From an uncultured Clostridia bacterium (GTDB taxonomy: Bacteria; Bacillota; Clostridia; Saccharofermentanales; Saccharofermentanaceae): 10,532 nucleotides of DNA. Where the stretch lies: NCBI GenBank assembly GCA_946545505.1, contig CAMNNN010000031.1, positions 1 through 10,532 of the forward strand, read 5' to 3'. A program made the translations under genes and the position numbers. Positions 1-6,884 of this stretch are shown here, piece by piece. The first letter of the stretch is position 1; every line of letters begins with the position of its first letter. The notes beneath the pieces are model-generated. The model worked only from the letters and a program-made list of their open reading frames with translations. It did no database searches and was not told the origin of the DNA.

Positions 1-361
1 CGAGCTCGAGTGCCTTGTGAAGAACGAATCTTGTCTGAGGCATTGGGCCGTCGAAAGCGTCAACTACGAGGAGTACCGCGTCTACCATCTTAAGTACACG
101 CTCTACCTCGCCTCCGAAGTCTGCGTGTCCGGGAGTATCAACGACGTTGATTCTGATGCCCTTGTAATCGATAGCCGTGTTCTTGGCAAGGATAGTGATT
201 CCTCTCTCCCTCTCAAGATCGTTGCTGTCCATTACCTGCTCTACGATCTGCTCATTCTCACGGTAGATACCGGCCTGCTTGAGCATGGAATCGACGATAG
301 TAGTCTTGCCGTGGTCAACGTGCGCGATGATGGCTACATTTCTTAAATTCTCGATCTTCAT
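1..361 (-). CDS. typA: TypA/BipA ribosome-associated GTPase, N-terminal part (truncated by window edge)
   Basis: The complement strand reads from an ATG at 361 to the window edge and gives the first 120 residues of a translational GTPase. Visible motifs are the P-loop AHVDHGKTT (residues 13-21), the switch I segment RERGITI (51-57) and the switch II DTPGH (75-79). The stretch from [18 protein letters not shown] onward, with [10 protein letters not shown] and [14 protein letters not shown], is typical of TypA/BipA rather than EF-G or LepA. The protein binds the ribosome and hydrolyses GTP; in the family it helps 50S assembly and growth under stress such as cold. The start is supported by a CGGAG ribosome binding site at 370-374 with 8 nt spacing. 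About 490 further residues (EF-G-like domains and the TypA C-terminal domain) would lie outside the window. It is 97 nt downstream of der. Confidence 0.96.
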   Translation of the reverse strand, partial: MKIENLRNVAIIAHVDHGKTTIVDSMLKQAGIYRENEQIVEQVMDSNDLERERGITILAKNTAIDYKGIRINVVDTPGHADFGGEVERVLKMVDAVLLVVDAFDGPMPQTRFVLHKALEL

Positions 362-458
362 ACGTGATACTCCGTTAATAATATAAAATACGATTTTTTG
401 CCTTTATTATTAAACTACTCGGAGCGGGGAATACATACCCGACTACTTGCACAAATAT
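362..458 (-). other. AT-rich der-typA intergenic spacer, no convincing promoter or terminator
   Basis: The 97 nt between der and typA become strongly AT-rich near typA. There is a short CGGG/CCCG inverted repeat (loop about 9 nt) near 428-442, but no T-tract follows it. TATATT and TATTAA stretches near 378-385 could serve as a -10 element, yet nothing resembling TTGACA sits 16-18 nt upstream of them. The spacing suggests typA may have its own transcription start or be read through from der; the sequence does not decide between these. Confidence 0.3.
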
Positions 459-1793
459 TTAAGTCTGTTCGCCCTTCTTATTACGCATTAGTATCTTAAT
501 AGGCGTTCCTTCGAAGCCGAAGTTACGTCTTATCTGATTCTCGATATATCTCTCGTATGAGAAATGTGATAATTCGGTATCATTAACGAACAGTGCGAAC
601 GTCGGAGGCTTAACCGCCACCTGTGTACCGTAATAGATCTTAAGATGCTTACCCTTATCCTGGGGAGTAGGTACCATAGCGACAGCCTCTGTGAGCATAT
701 CGTTGAACACGCCTGTGGACAGTCTCTTCTCGGAGGACTCGTTAGCCTTCACGATAGCTTCCCACAGCTTATCGACACGCTGACCGGTCTTCGCGGAAAT
801 GAAGATAACGGGAGCATAGTCCATGAATGAGAACCTCTCCTTTACCATCTTCGTCATGGCCTCGAGAGTTCCCGTCTCCTTGTCGATCAGGTCCCACTTA
901 TTGATAACGATGATTGAAGCCTTGCCGCTGTCATGAGCGACACCTGCGACTCTCGTATCCTGTTCCGTAATACCAACGGAAGCATCGATCATGATGACAC
1001 ACACGTCGGCCTTATCAACGGCTGACAGGGCACGCACCATGGAGTATTTCTCGACGGAATCCTCGATACGGCTCTTCTTTCTCATACCTGCGGTATCTAC
1101 GAGCACGAAGCTTCCGAACTTGTTGTCTATCATTACGTCAATCGCATCTCTGGTCGTTCCTGCGATATCGGATACTATACTTCTGTCAGAACCGCTCATT
1201 TTATTCGTGAGCGAAGACTTACCGGCATTAGGGCGGCCGATGAGAGCGACTCTGATCCTTCCCTCATCCTCGTCGCCTTCTCCGGGCGCAGGGAAATGCT
1301 CGAAGATCTTATCGAGCAGGTCACCGATTCCCAGTCTGTGCGCAGCCGAGATAGGAACGATGTCAGAATCTCCTAATCCAAGGTTATAGAACTCATACAT
1401 CTCGGCAGGAGGCTCTCCGACCTTATCTGACTTATTGACGGCAATAACCACCGGCTTGCCGGATTTTCTTAACATGGCGGCGATATCCTTATCTGCTGCC
1501 GTCATGCCCGACTTAAGATCGACCATGAATACGATGACATCAGCCGTAGCGATGGCAACTTCGGCCTGTGCTCTCATGCCCTGAAGGATGACATCATCTC
1601 CTGCAGGCTCGATACCGCCTGTATCAATGATCACGAATTCGCGCTCGCGCCATGTCGCGGTAGCATAAATACGGTCCCTGGTTACACCGGGAGTATCGTG
1701 TACGATCGATATGCGCTCACCGTAGAGCGTGTTGAAAAGCGAAGACTTTCCGACATTCGGACGTCCGACTATGGCTACGGTAGGTTTACTCAT
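459..1793 (-). CDS. der: Ribosome biogenesis GTPase Der (EngA)
   Basis: This 444-residue protein carries two tandem GTPase domains followed by a KH-like domain, the defining layout of Der/EngA, an essential factor for late 50S subunit assembly in the cytoplasm. Domain 1 shows GRPNVGKS (10-17), DTGG (57-60), NKSD (120-123) and an SA motif (149-150). Domain 2 shows GRPNAGKS (186-193), DTAG (233-236), NKWD (298-301) and SAK (333-335). The C-terminal part, about 350-435, matches the RNA-binding KH-like domain, including the YYGTQV and PPTFALFVN segments. Length is normal for the family. I place the start at ATG 1793 because AGGAG (1801-1805) sits 7 nt upstream; the longer in-frame TTG start at 1811 would put this site inside the gene. 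The gene begins about 25 nt after the rpmF terminator hairpin. The usual clostridial partners plsY and gpsA are not downstream; typA is. Confidence 0.97.
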   Translation of the reverse strand: MSKPTVAIVGRPNVGKSSLFNTLYGERISIVHDTPGVTRDRIYATATWREREFVIIDTGGIEPAGDDVILQGMRAQAEVAIATADVIVFMVDLKSGMTAADKDIAAMLRKSGKPVVIAVNKSDKVGEPPAEMYEFYNLGLGDSDIVPISAAHRLGIGDLLDKIFEHFPAPGEGDEDEGRIRVALIGRPNAGKSSLTNKMSGSDRSIVSDIAGTTRDAIDVMIDNKFGSFVLVDTAGMRKKSRIEDSVEKYSMVRALSAVDKADVCVIMIDASVGITEQDTRVAGVAHDSGKASIIVINKWDLIDKETGTLEAMTKMVKERFSFMDYAPVIFISAKTGQRVDKLWEAIVKANESSEKRLSTGVFNDMLTEAVAMVPTPQDKGKHLKIYYGTQVAVKPPTFALFVNDTELSHFSYERYIENQIRRNFGFEGTPIKILMRNKKGEQT

Positions 1794-1800
1794 GATCTTT

Positions 1801-1805
1801 CTCCT
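1801..1805 (-). promoter_or_regulatory. Ribosome binding site that fixes the der start
   Basis: On the minus strand AGGAG lies 7 nt before the ATG at 1793. It rules in the 444-residue Der and argues against the six-residue-longer TTG start at 1811. It also lies only about 12 nt after the base of the preceding terminator hairpin. Confidence 0.85.
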
Positions 1806-1808
1806 AAG

Positions 1809-1845
1809 CAATAATAAAGGCGGTGATAGAAAATCTACACCGCCT
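1809..1845 (-). terminator. Intrinsic terminator after rpmF, in the leader of der
   Basis: On the minus strand AGGCGGTG (1838-1845) pairs perfectly with CACCGCCT (1818-1825). A further four pairs, TAGA with TCTA, extend the stem after one bulged base and close a TTT loop. The descending arm is followed by TTTATTATT, a broken U-tract, so the signal works in the rpmF-to-der direction. On the plus strand the hairpin is followed by GGTTTC and would not terminate. It begins 24 nt after the rpmF stop codon. der starts only about 25 nt further on with no room for a normal promoter between, so der depends on read-through or on a start upstream of or within the hairpin region. Confidence 0.78.
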
Positions 1846-1869
1846 GGTTTCAGTTACTTCAAGGAAGAA

Positions 1870-2055
1870 TTACTCTTCTTCGCCTACTGTTATAACAGCC
1901 TTACCATCGAGGTATCCGCAGTTCTTGCAAACCGTGCGGCGAAGCATCTTCTGATGACACTGCGGGCACTCTACAAAACCCGGTACAGAAAGCTTCCACA
2001 GGCTTCTGTGACGTGATGTCCTTGCCTTGGACCATTTTCTCTTAGGATGTGCCAT
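1870..2055 (-). CDS. rpmF: 50S ribosomal protein L32 (zinc-ribbon form)
   Basis: This 61-residue basic protein starts MAHPKRKWSKAR, the classic L32 N-terminus, and contains a four-cysteine zinc ribbon: C30-x2-C33 and C43-x2-C46, followed by GYLDGK. L32 is a small component of the 50S subunit near the peptidyl transferase region. The zinc-binding (C+) form contrasts with cysteine-free paralogues that some bacteria make in zinc shortage. The ribosome binding site GGAGGTG (2063-2069) is strong and lies 7 nt from the ATG. The gene has its own near-consensus promoter and an intrinsic terminator, so it looks largely monocistronic. The yceD-type (DUF177) gene often found immediately upstream of rpmF is absent here. 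Confidence 0.98.
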   Translation of the reverse strand: MAHPKRKWSKARTSRHRSLWKLSVPGFVECPQCHQKMLRRTVCKNCGYLDGKAVITVGEEE

Positions 2056-2109
2056 ATATTTTCACCTCCATCTTAAAGGTATTGGTTGTTCTTTCAAACG
2101 TGCTTGACG

Positions 2110-2138
2110 ATTATACATTGCTTTCTTTTACTTTGCAA
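2110..2138 (-). promoter_or_regulatory. Sigma-A promoter of rpmF
   Basis: The minus strand carries TTGCAA (2133-2138), a 17-nt spacer, and a perfect TATAAT (2110-2115). Transcription would begin near 2103, giving a leader of roughly 45-50 nt that ends in the strong rpmF ribosome binding site. A near-consensus promoter fits the high expression needed for a ribosomal protein. This is the best promoter in the window. Confidence 0.88.
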
Positions 2139-2180
2139 GTGTATTTCAAAATATTTTTCCGCAGCCGCAGACGGAGCTTG

Positions 2181-2774
2181 TCAGACGTCAATAATCCTGA
2201 AACCGCAGGCGTTGACGATCTTGGTTCCCGAAGGATGATCGTACTCCTTCTTTATCCTTCCGTAATTCATATGCACGTGGCCGTGGACCATGTACTTCGG
2301 ATGGCAGCGGTTCATTATATCATTGAATGTATTAAAGCCTCTGTGAGGAAGGTCCTCGAGATCTCCGTATCCCTTAGCAGGCGAATGAGTGACGAGAACA
2401 TCTATGCCTCCTTTAAGCTTGATCCTGGGGAGAAGCCTGAGCATACGAAGCTTCATATCGCGCTCCGTGTACATGTTTCTTCCGTTAGGATTATAGCGGT
2501 ATGAGCCGCCCAGTCCCATGAACTTCACGCCTTTGTAGTTATAGATGCGGTCCTCTATACAGATAGCTCCGAGCGGCGGATTCGCGATCTGACTGTCATC
2601 ATGATTGCCGCGCACATAGATCATCGGAACGTTAACCATGGTGATGAGGAAGTCTATATAATCGGTTCTTAAGTCGCCGCAGCCGACGATAAGCTCTACG
2701 CCCTCGACACGCTTCTTATCGAAGTGGTCATACAAAAGCTTATCTTCAACATCAGCTACGACCAGGATCTTCAT
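2181..2774 (-). CDS. Calcineurin-like metallophosphoesterase (YfcE/MJ0936-like) with altered first metal motif
   Basis: This 197-residue cytoplasmic protein has the ordered motifs of the binuclear metallophosphoesterase fold: D8-V-E10, G33-D34, G56-N-H-D59, H130 in THSP, and G165-H-V-H168. Members hydrolyse phosphomonoesters or phosphodiesters at a two-metal centre. The first motif is normally D-x-H; here the histidine position is glutamate (ADVED), which should change one metal ligand. I recall similar D-x-E or D-x-D forms in clostridial relatives, so this is probably a subfamily trait rather than decay. The other ligands are intact. The substrate cannot be deduced. The start codon overlaps the stop of the ParB-like/BMP gene in an ATGA junction, with an AAGGGCGAG stretch just upstream, implying translational coupling and a shared role. 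No hairpin with a T-tract follows the stop before the rpmF promoter. Confidence 0.9.
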   Translation of the reverse strand: MKILVVADVEDKLLYDHFDKKRVEGVELIVGCGDLRTDYIDFLITMVNVPMIYVRGNHDDSQIANPPLGAICIEDRIYNYKGVKFMGLGGSYRYNPNGRNMYTERDMKLRMLRLLPRIKLKGGIDVLVTHSPAKGYGDLEDLPHRGFNTFNDIMNRCHPKYMVHGHVHMNYGRIKKEYDHPSGTKIVNACGFRIIDV

Positions 2775-4762
2775 GTCTCGCCCTTATCTGCCTGCTCTGC
2801 CTTGTCGACCTTATCGGCCGGCATAAACGGCATTCCGTTAGCCAATACGGTCTTACGGGCGGACTCAGTGAGCTCATCCAGTGACGGTATTGAACCGACT
2901 ACATTATCGCACAACCAGTTCATATTGATAATCTGTTCGTTGCTTAATCTCGGGCTTAACGCATCCTGTACGACACCTGTCTGCGAACGGAGTTCTCCCT
3001 CGAACGGATTGATGACATCGGATGTCAGTCCCTTACGCATTATGGATACCAGCTTAAGTGTCTCATACGGAACAGTATCAAACTGATATATATCGATTAC
3101 TCCGGAACTCATTCCCCACCAGTAGTTGATAGCGCTGTCCTTCGCATCCGCGACCTCGGCATCCCATGCGTCATTCAGGATAGTCTGTACGATCAGCTCA
3201 TAGTACTTACCCCAGTTCCACAGCGGGAATGCGATGTTGGTTATCGACCCGTCCTCTCCGATCGTATACAGTCCGTATTCGTTATCGGCATTCTTAGGCT
3301 TGATAAGGTCAGGACCGGACACGATGCTGAAGTGGTTATCACGAACGAATTCACGCCAGTATTCTTCCTTAAGGCAGGACCATGTCAGATGTATCTTGAC
3401 TTCAGGGTCGACCATGGAAGCGCCGATGGCAAATGCGTTTATATTTGCGATATTACCGCATATCGGGTAGGTGGATACGTAACCTATGCGGTGATCCTTG
3501 GACATGGTAGCCGCTATCATTCCGAGAAGGAACTTGGCCTCATACATACGCCCGTAATAAGTTCTTACGGCTCCGTGTGACAGATGTACGGAACAGTTCA
3601 GGAACTTGATCTTCGGATACTTAACTGCTGCCTTAAGGGCGAATTCCATCTGTACCGGAGAAGTCGTGATGATGAGATCCGCACCGTCTTCAGCCGCAGC
3701 CTCGACCGCCTCCTCGAACTCCTCTTCCGTATCCTTGCAGTCACACGCCAAAGTCTTTACGACACCGGGGAAAACTTCCTCCAGGTCCTTACGTCCTTCC
3801 TCGTGGCCGTGGATCCAGCGTGACTTCGTGGCATCACCGTCATAAAGGAAGAGGACCTTAAGGGGATTTTGCTCCGTATATGTCTTCTTCATGATGTTAT
3901 CGATAATCGGGATCGCATTCTTCTTCTGAAGCTGAGGCTCCTCAGAGAACACGATCTGATTACCGTTAGCCCTGATTCTTATCTCTTTCCAGATAAGGCT
4001 CAGGTTCTTCTTTATCTCATCCTGTACCGGGATCTTAAGGCTCTCATACTTGTACATATCAAGATATACAAGGAAAGCATCACCGGGAGTTATGGACGAA
4101 TATGCCTTACCGCCGGTCGACAGATAAACCTGTGAGAAAGCCGTGAAGGCAGAACGCAGATCCATTATAGAATCTTCGTCCCAGGGTTCTTCGAGATCCT
4201 TACCTGCGATAGTCGCGAGCTTCTGGTAAGAACCTTCCTCCGTGAAAGTTAAACTGTACAGATTAGTGCATTTAAAGAACTTAAGGAATTCGTTATATAT
4301 CCTTACTTCCTTATCATCCTCATCTGCCTGGGGAGGCATGATACGCGTAACAGTCGCAAGCATTGTCGACTGTCCGAGATAGCGCATTACGGACACTCTC
4401 TTATTACCTTCGAGAACGTAGAACTTACCTAAGAATTCGATAACCTTGATGGCATCGCTGATACCGTGCTCGGTCTGATATTCCATAAGGCTTATCCACT
4501 TGGTACCAAACTCCGTAGCAGGGTCAAGAAGAGGCATGAAATTTCTGGCAAAACTGTCCTGACGTCCCGTTGTAACAGTACCCACGATAAGGGAGATCGG
4601 GATGTTAAATGTGCCCACGGGAATCTCATTAAGAGTAGTCCTCTTCTCGAGCATATGGTCAAGAGCCGGAAGATAGGGATAGTGGCCTTCACTCAAGGCC
4701 TTATTGTATTCCTTGGTTCCGAGTTTTCTTGCTTTTACGTATTCTTCTTGTGCTGTTGCCAT
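2771..4762 (-). CDS. Cytoplasmic fusion of ParB-like domain and BMP/PnrA-type ligand-binding domain
   Basis: This 663-residue protein has two recognisable regions. Residues about 50-145 resemble the ParB/sulfiredoxin-like fold: IPISLIVGTVTTGRQ is followed by a helical stretch and then FYVLEGNKRVSVMRYLG (114-130), which fits the ParB pattern of a strand, the G-x-(K/R)-R motif and a helix. Residues about 300-600 resemble the BMP family (PnrA/Med), a type I periplasmic binding fold that in secreted relatives binds purine nucleosides: LKVLFLYDG, DLIITTSPVQ, GMIAATMSKDHRIGYVS and NAFAIGASMVDPE. Between them lies a helical linker of unknown role. There is no signal peptide, lipobox or membrane segment, so it should act in the cytoplasm and is not a normal ABC-transporter receptor. 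The N-terminus (EEYVKARKLGTKEY, then YPYLPALD) looks like a genuine start. No clear ribosome binding site precedes the ATG. It is coupled to the downstream phosphoesterase. Automated annotation would probably call it only a BMP-family substrate-binding protein. Confidence 0.82.
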   Translation of the reverse strand: MATAQEEYVKARKLGTKEYNKALSEGHYPYLPALDHMLEKRTTLNEIPVGTFNIPISLIVGTVTTGRQDSFARNFMPLLDPATEFGTKWISLMEYQTEHGISDAIKVIEFLGKFYVLEGNKRVSVMRYLGQSTMLATVTRIMPPQADEDDKEVRIYNEFLKFFKCTNLYSLTFTEEGSYQKLATIAGKDLEEPWDEDSIMDLRSAFTAFSQVYLSTGGKAYSSITPGDAFLVYLDMYKYESLKIPVQDEIKKNLSLIWKEIRIRANGNQIVFSEEPQLQKKNAIPIIDNIMKKTYTEQNPLKVLFLYDGDATKSRWIHGHEEGRKDLEEVFPGVVKTLACDCKDTEEEFEEAVEAAAEDGADLIITTSPVQMEFALKAAVKYPKIKFLNCSVHLSHGAVRTYYGRMYEAKFLLGMIAATMSKDHRIGYVSTYPICGNIANINAFAIGASMVDPEVKIHLTWSCLKEEYWREFVRDNHFSIVSGPDLIKPKNADNEYGLYTIGEDGSITNIAFPLWNWGKYYELIVQTILNDAWDAEVADAKDSAINYWWGMSSGVIDIYQFDTVPYETLKLVSIMRKGLTSDVINPFEGELRSQTGVVQDALSPRLSNEQIINMNWLCDNVVGSIPSLDELTESARKTVLANGMPFMPADKVDKAEQADKGET

Positions 4763-4872
4763 ACGCTTATTTTAACACGAAGCCTCGTTGAGGCATCCCG
4801 TGGCAAGATGTTACTTAGAACCAAAAATCCCCGTATCTCACACTTAAATCTTGTGATGACGCACTATCTTAA
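4763..4872 (-). other. Spacer between the lipoprotein gene and the ParB-like/BMP gene
   Basis: This 110-nt gap is the second longest in the window. It contains a GCCTC-AAC-GAGGC inverted repeat (4782-4794) and a TCACA/TGTGA pair spaced by 9 nt further upstream. Neither forms a strong terminator, because no run of T follows in the minus direction. The isolated GATTTTTGG stretch has no stem before it. The gap probably separates two transcription units. Confidence 0.35.
4769..4777 (-). promoter_or_regulatory. Possible extended -10 promoter giving a leaderless or nearly leaderless mRNA
   Basis: On the minus strand TGTTAAAAT reads as an extended -10 element (TG, one base, TAAAAT). Only six bases separate it from the ATG at 4762, so a transcript started the usual 7 nt downstream would begin at or beside the start codon. 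This agrees with the lack of any purine-rich ribosome binding site before this gene, unlike nearly all others here. No good -35 hexamer is present; a 5-bp inverted repeat occupies that area. Confidence 0.35.
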
Positions 4873-6483
4873 TCAGTTCACCAGCATTGAATAGAGAGCA
4901 TCGTAGTTCATTCCGATCTGACGGGCACTCAGAACTGCATTCTGCCATTCACTCGGGTCATTCCACTCGGAACTGTACCAGGGATTCATCAGGATAACAC
5001 CTTCAAACGCACTTTCATAAGCGCTTATGGCATTGTTAAACTCATCCTCGCTTATCGCCTGATCAAAACTCGTATATTCGTAGTAGTTCGAATATGTTTC
5101 TTCATCAAGGTAAGATGCTATGCACAATGAACTTACCGGCACGAGGGAATTTCCTGAAACTTCATACTCATCATAATAAGTCTCACTTTCCTCATCCGCC
5201 CAGCCGTAAGTCACGAGCAGATTGCCGCTGTCAAGAAGGATGATATTGCAGTCAGAGCCACCGGCAGCATTCATGATGATATTGTCGATATGAAGCATCT
5301 CAACTGCCTGTCCCGAAGCGAAGTCGTATGTATATACCGCACTGTCTCCGTTCATGAAATATCCGCTGCCAATACCGTTCTCATAATCGGAACAATATGT
5401 GATTATCATCTCAGGATGTCCGTCCCCCGTTAGATCCGTATAAGCACAGGTCATATAGTCTGTGTATTCGTCATCCTCTACCTCTCTGATATAAGGTTCG
5501 TACTCAGTTAATATAGCGGCAAATGCAGCTGTCATATCAGACTCTGAAGCGCGGTTTGCTTCATAATCCGGATCCGCTGATGCCTCGAACTCATCAAGAG
5601 TCATATAGTTGCCGGAAGTAAAGAAAGAACCCGGGATTCCGCACCAGTCTCTGTCAAACAGATCTGTCATGTTAAATCCGTCCTCAAAGAATCTGGATGA
5701 TACCGGCATAAGAGGGACAGTCAGACGGTTCAGATAATCCTGCTGTGCAGCATAAAACTCCTCAGGTTCGACCGGCTCGTCATTATGCATAGCTCCCTCG
5801 GTAATAAGATCCCCGACAGTCGCTTCATCATATCCTATCTCCACAGGAATCGACTCCTCTATAGACCATGTATTGACCGGTACAAAAGCCGTTCCGTCAT
5901 ACTGATACTCGGTCATCGACTGAGTATAGAATCCCATTCTGCCTGCCATATTCGGGATAAAGATGTTACCGTTATCAAGCATGCATACATCGTCATCGGC
6001 ATCCCATGAACCGAGGCGCGATTCTACAAGAGTATCAAGAAGACAGTCGGCGGCACCGGTCTCACAGTTATACATATAGACCGCCACATTCGCGAATACC
6101 GGATAGTCAAAATAAGAAAAATCAATATCCGTCTGCTGACTGTCGCTTATATACTTGAAGATCAGCTCATTGATGCCGTCCCCGTTGATATCTATATAGT
6201 TGATTGAAGGAGTAATGCCGGAGTACGAATTATACTGCTGTTCGAATAGTCTTATATCGTTCTCATATGACATCAGTACATCAAGATAAGCCTGTGCCAC
6301 CTCTTCCTCGGAAGGCAGAGGTTCCGGTGTGGGAGTGGGAGCTTCGGTCTCGACGGTTTCCTCTGAAGTCTCAGTCTCGTCCCCGTCACGGCCGTTCTCA
6401 TCTGTCTTCGCACATGCAGGAAGCATAACAGCAGCTACGAGTGCAATTGCACCTGCAGTAATAAGTTTTCTTCTTAATGCCAT
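4873..6483 (-). CDS. Secreted lipoprotein with two copies of a calcium-loop module
   Basis: The 536-residue product opens with a lipoprotein signal: basic MALRRK, a hydrophobic core, and the lipobox LPAC with the lipidated cysteine at residue 24. An acidic, Thr/Glu/Pro-rich linker (about 28-60, including TPTPEPLP) then tethers the folded part to the membrane. The rest holds two related modules, about 61-250 and 317-495. Shared landmarks in order are YLDVLMSYENDIR against FAAILTEYEPYIR, DINGDGINEL (98-107) against DLTGDGHPEM (350-359), VYMYNCETG (135-143) against VYTYDFASG (383-391), LDNGNIFI against LDSGNLLV, and FVPV against LVPV. The DxxGDGxxE loops resemble calcium-binding loops of dockerin or FG-GAP type proteins. 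The protein is very acidic. I do not recognise a named family and assign no enzyme function. A good ribosome binding site, AAGGGGG (6491-6497), precedes the ATG by 7 nt. It is the last gene of its operon, 17 nt after the DUF1934 gene. Confidence 0.85.
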   Translation of the reverse strand: MALRRKLITAGAIALVAAVMLPACAKTDENGRDGDETETSEETVETEAPTPTPEPLPSEEEVAQAYLDVLMSYENDIRLFEQQYNSYSGITPSINYIDINGDGINELIFKYISDSQQTDIDFSYFDYPVFANVAVYMYNCETGAADCLLDTLVESRLGSWDADDDVCMLDNGNIFIPNMAGRMGFYTQSMTEYQYDGTAFVPVNTWSIEESIPVEIGYDEATVGDLITEGAMHNDEPVEPEEFYAAQQDYLNRLTVPLMPVSSRFFEDGFNMTDLFDRDWCGIPGSFFTSGNYMTLDEFEASADPDYEANRASESDMTAAFAAILTEYEPYIREVEDDEYTDYMTCAYTDLTGDGHPEMIITYCSDYENGIGSGYFMNGDSAVYTYDFASGQAVEMLHIDNIIMNAAGGSDCNIILLDSGNLLVTYGWADEESETYYDEYEVSGNSLVPVSSLCIASYLDEETYSNYYEYTSFDQAISEDEFNNAISAYESAFEGVILMNPWYSSEWNDPSEWQNAVLSARQIGMNYDALYSMLVN

Positions 6484-6500
6484 AATTTTACCCCCTTGAA

Positions 6501-6884
6501 TTAAAGCAGTTTTACCGAGAATACATTCTTGATGTCGTCCGCACCCATTTCGTAGGAGATCTCGAACTTGGAGCAGAGCACGGAAGGCAGGTTGATGTAC
6601 TCAGTCTTTATATCAGTGGTTATGTCGCCGTAAGGCGTGGTAACGACGCCGGCAGTTTTACGCGCCGTGTCGAAAACAAGCTTGCTCTTGTACTCTCCGG
6701 ACCTGCACACGGTCGCAATCCCGGTCTGCTTGTCCATTCTTATCTCATAGAAGGAATGCTCCTTATCACCCTCGTGGAGCTGCTTCCACTTGATGTAAAG
6801 AGACGATGCCGAATCCTCATAGATCCCTCTAGTCACGAGAGGCTTATCATAAGCTCCCGTGGTTATCTCCATATCCCTTAACAC
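6501..6884 (-). CDS. DUF1934 family beta-barrel protein (YwiB-like)
   Basis: This protein of about 127 residues matches the look of the DUF1934 family, small calycin-like beta-barrel proteins of Bacillota with no established biochemical role. Typical features are an early G-x-Y segment, SLYIKWKQ, the EIRMDKQTGIATVCRSGEYKSKLVFD block, TPYGDI near the middle and a C-terminal EISYEMGADDIKNVFSVKL strand pair. There is no signal peptide. I take the start as GTG at 6884, because AAGAGG (6890-6895) lies 5 nt before it; the internal ATG at 6872 has only AAGGG 2 nt away, too close to serve. With the GTG the gene overlaps the murI stop by 7 nt (GTGTTAA), which implies coupled translation. Family assignment is from memory of the pattern and is less certain than for the neighbours. 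Confidence 0.8.
   Translation of the reverse strand: MLRDMEITTGAYDKPLVTRGIYEDSASSLYIKWKQLHEGDKEHSFYEIRMDKQTGIATVCRSGEYKSKLVFDTARKTAGVVTTPYGDITTDIKTEYINLPSVLCSKFEISYEMGADDIKNVFSVKLL

Noticed and set aside
17..346. A plus-strand frame opposite typA
   Set aside because: It is antisense to an unmistakable TypA sequence and has no family resemblance.
1794..1811. A TTG start giving Der six extra residues
   Set aside because: The AGGAG ribosome binding site lies inside the extension, and Der proteins normally begin close to the first GRPNVGKS motif.
2150..2180. GC-rich CCGTCTGCGGCTGCGG after the phosphoesterase stop as a terminator
   Set aside because: Only a 3-bp stem can form, and the following bases are mostly A rather than T in the minus direction.
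4820..4865. TCACA-N9-TGTGA inverted repeat resembling a CRP-type site
   Set aside because: The arms are only 5 bp, the spacing differs from CRP sites, it lies downstream of the lipoprotein gene, and no CRP-like context supports it.
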